The notes beneath the pieces were generated by a model, which made no database searches, was not told the DNA's origin, and worked only from the letters and a program-made list of their open reading frames with translations. From contig JAZQAN010000008.1 of NCBI GenBank assembly GCA_045545235.1, positions 1-5,989 on the forward strand: a DNA stretch of 5,989 bases, given 5' to 3'. Below, in pieces: positions 5,354-5,989 of this stretch. Both the position numbers and the translations under genes were made by a program. This stretch comes from CAZNKU01 sp045545235 (lineage in GTDB: Bacteria > Bacillota > Clostridia > Monoglobales > Firm-18). Numbering within the stretch: the stretch's first letter is position 1; every line of letters begins with the position of its first letter.

Positions 5354-5527
5354 GTGAAATATCAAGCACCGCTTGATGTGAAATACTTTCTTTTGAAATT
5401 GTGAAATAGAAAGCTTACGCTTTCTGTGAAATGAAATACGCCTTTATCATTTGCGAAGCAAATATTTCACGCCCGAAGGGTATTTCACATTGCGTAGCAA
5501 TATTTCACACGCCAAAAGGCGTATTTC
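5354..5527. repeat. Array of six small hairpins separated by GTGAAATA / TATTTCAC boxes
   Basis: Four GTGAAATA-type boxes point one way (5354-5361, 5378-5385, 5401-5408, 5426-5433) and four inverted TATTTCAC-type boxes follow (5463-5470, 5481-5488, 5501-5508, partial 5522-5527). Between them sit short perfect hairpins: ATCAAGC/GCTTGAT (5361-5377), AGAAAGC/GCTTTCT (5408-5425), ATTTGC/GCAAAT (5449-5463), CCC/GGG (5472-5480), ATTGC/GCAAT (5489-5501) and ACGCC/GGCGT (5509-5522). Hairpin sequences differ while boxes are kept, so the layout rather than the stems is conserved. A 13-bp long-range inverted repeat (5433-5445 with 5515-5527) encloses the right half. It is not a CRISPR array, because the spacers are self-complementary and very short. 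I can give it no established name. Confidence 0.8.
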
Positions 5528-5530
5528 GTT

Positions 5531-5571
5531 GAAAAGACGGTAGATTTTCTATCAAAATCTACCGTCTTTTC
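5531..5571 (-). terminator. Terminator of the tRNA-Thr/Tyr transcript
   Basis: A perfect 18-bp inverted repeat (5531-5548 with 5554-5571) with a 5-nt loop and CTTTTC at the end of the 3' arm lies directly against the CCA of tRNA-Tyr. It fits an intrinsic terminator for leftward tRNA transcription. The symmetry means it may also stop rightward transcripts. Confidence 0.85.
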
Positions 5572-5656
5572 TGGTGGAAGGAGATGGATTCGAACCATCG
5601 AAGTCGTTGACAACAGATTTACAGTCTGCCCCCTTTGGCCACTCGGGAACCCTTCC
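5572..5656 (-). tRNA. tRNA-Tyr (anticodon GTA)
   Basis: The 85-nt gene has acceptor arms GGAAGGG and TCCTTCC (last pair G-U), a long variable arm as expected of bacterial tRNA-Tyr, the anticodon stem-loop CAGACTGTAAATCTG with GTA, and the T-loop GGTTCGAATCC. Discriminator A and an encoded CCA (5574-5572) are present. It lies 20 nt after tRNA-Thr and is probably cotranscribed with it. Confidence 0.97.
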
Positions 5657-5676
5657 ATATTAAGTTAATAAAAAAG

Positions 5677-5752
5677 TGGAGCTGGTGATGGGACTCGAAC
5701 CCGCAACCTGCTGATTACAAATCAGCTGCTCTGCCAATTGAGCTACACCAGC
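5677..5752 (-). tRNA. tRNA-Thr (anticodon TGT)
   Basis: The 76-nt gene has acceptor arms GCTGGTG and CACCAGC, D-arm GCTCAATTGGCAGAGC, anticodon stem-loop CTGATTTGTAATCAG with TGT, and T-loop GGGTTCGAGTCCC. Discriminator T and an encoded CCA (5679-5677) follow. A strong promoter lies just upstream, with a leader of about 8 nt. Confidence 0.97.
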
Positions 5753-5766
5753 ACAACACCTAAGAG

Positions 5767-5795
5767 AGTATACCACATAAACTGACACTTGTCAA
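5767..5795 (-). promoter_or_regulatory. Extended -10 promoter of the tRNA-Thr/Tyr transcript
   Basis: On the minus strand TTGACA (5795-5790), a 17-nt spacer ending in TGG, and TATACT (5772-5767) form a near-consensus extended -10 promoter between tRNA-Pro and tRNA-Thr. Transcription should start near 5760. Confidence 0.82.
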
Positions 5796-5816
5796 CACTT
5801 TTTTAAAAAAGAAAAG

Positions 5817-5893
5817 TGGTCGGGGTTACAGGATTTGAACCTGTGGCCCCCTGGTCCCAAACCAGGTGCGCTACCAAACTGCGCTAAACCCCG
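5817..5893 (-). tRNA. tRNA-Pro (anticodon TGG)
   Basis: The 77-nt gene has acceptor arms CGGGGTT and AACCCCG, D-arm AGCGCAGTTTGGTAGCGC, anticodon stem-loop CCTGGTTTGGGACCAGG with TGG, and T-loop AGGTTCAAATCCT. Discriminator A and an encoded CCA (5819-5817) are present. A T-rich stretch follows but without a GC hairpin, so read-through into the Thr/Tyr genes is possible despite their own promoter. Confidence 0.97.
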
Positions 5894-5914
5894 AATTTAT
5901 TGGCAACGGATTAT

Positions 5915-5943
5915 ATTATACACAAAACCCTCTCACTAATCAA
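5915..5943 (-). promoter_or_regulatory. Promoter of tRNA-Pro
   Basis: On the minus strand TTGATT (5943-5938), a 17-nt spacer and a perfect TATAAT (5920-5915) precede tRNA-Pro. Transcription should start near 5908, about 15 nt before the tRNA. No feature is visible in the remaining bases up to the right edge. Confidence 0.75.
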
Positions 5944-5989
5944 TCTCGAATATATCCGTTTACAGGAATTTATATTTAATTATTTATTA

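Noticed and set aside
5354..5527. CRISPR array.
   Set aside because: The repeated box is only about 8 nt, it reverses orientation in the middle, and the intervals are self-complementary hairpins rather than unique spacers. No cas genes are present.
5905..5960. An inverted repeat AACGGAT/ATCCGTT flanking the tRNA-Pro promoter, considered as an operator.
   Set aside because: The arms are short, 42 nt apart and lie in AT-rich DNA; a chance match is likely and tRNA promoters are rarely controlled this way.

Overview
The window looks like chromosomal DNA from a low-GC Gram-positive bacterium, most likely a gut-type Clostridia (Lachnospiraceae/Ruminococcaceae-like). The reasons are AT-rich DNA, strong GAGGTG/GGAGG ribosome binding sites, consensus sigma-A promoters (often with an extended TGn -10), U-tract terminators, tRNAs with encoded CCA, a LytR-CpsA-Psr wall ligase and a copper-amine-oxidase-like 'stalk' surface protein. 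The family assignments rest on motifs read by eye; no search was run. Every gene lies on the minus strand, so transcription runs from right to left.

From right to left: a tRNA cluster, Pro(TGG), then Thr(TGT) and Tyr(GTA), with a promoter before Pro, a second strong promoter before Thr, and a perfect 18-bp terminator hairpin abutting the Tyr CCA. Next comes an array of six small hairpins punctuated by GTGAAATA / TATTTCAC boxes (5354-5527). A four-helix-bundle gene of the 23S rRNA intervening-sequence-protein family follows, with its own promoter and terminator.

The most unusual stretch is 4643-4848. An extended -10 promoter is predicted to start transcription at the first base of a long imperfect inverted repeat. 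The predicted RNA folds into a rod of about 154 nt and ends at an intrinsic terminator. That terminator competes with an antiterminator-like helix, and a further 15-bp alternative helix is possible. No clear promoter lies between this terminator and the next gene, a secreted protein with a stalk domain and an NPCBM-like C-terminus. The element therefore reads best as a switchable 5' leader of that gene, or else as a free-standing RNA of about 206 nt.

Further left is a Nudix hydrolase gene broken by one missing base in the conserved Nudix-box glycine codon. Then comes a two-gene operon, a GH43/GH32-like five-bladed beta-propeller enzyme and a GxDLY-SGNH esterase, both apparently cytoplasmic and probably acting on an acetylated imported glycan. 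A terminator ends that operon. It is followed at once by a consensus promoter and the LCP-family wall-polymer ligase gene. At the left edge a very strong promoter fires out of the window toward an unseen gene.

The units look independently transcribed. The only convincing protein operon is the hydrolase/esterase pair, and the only shared transcript among the RNA genes is Thr-Tyr.
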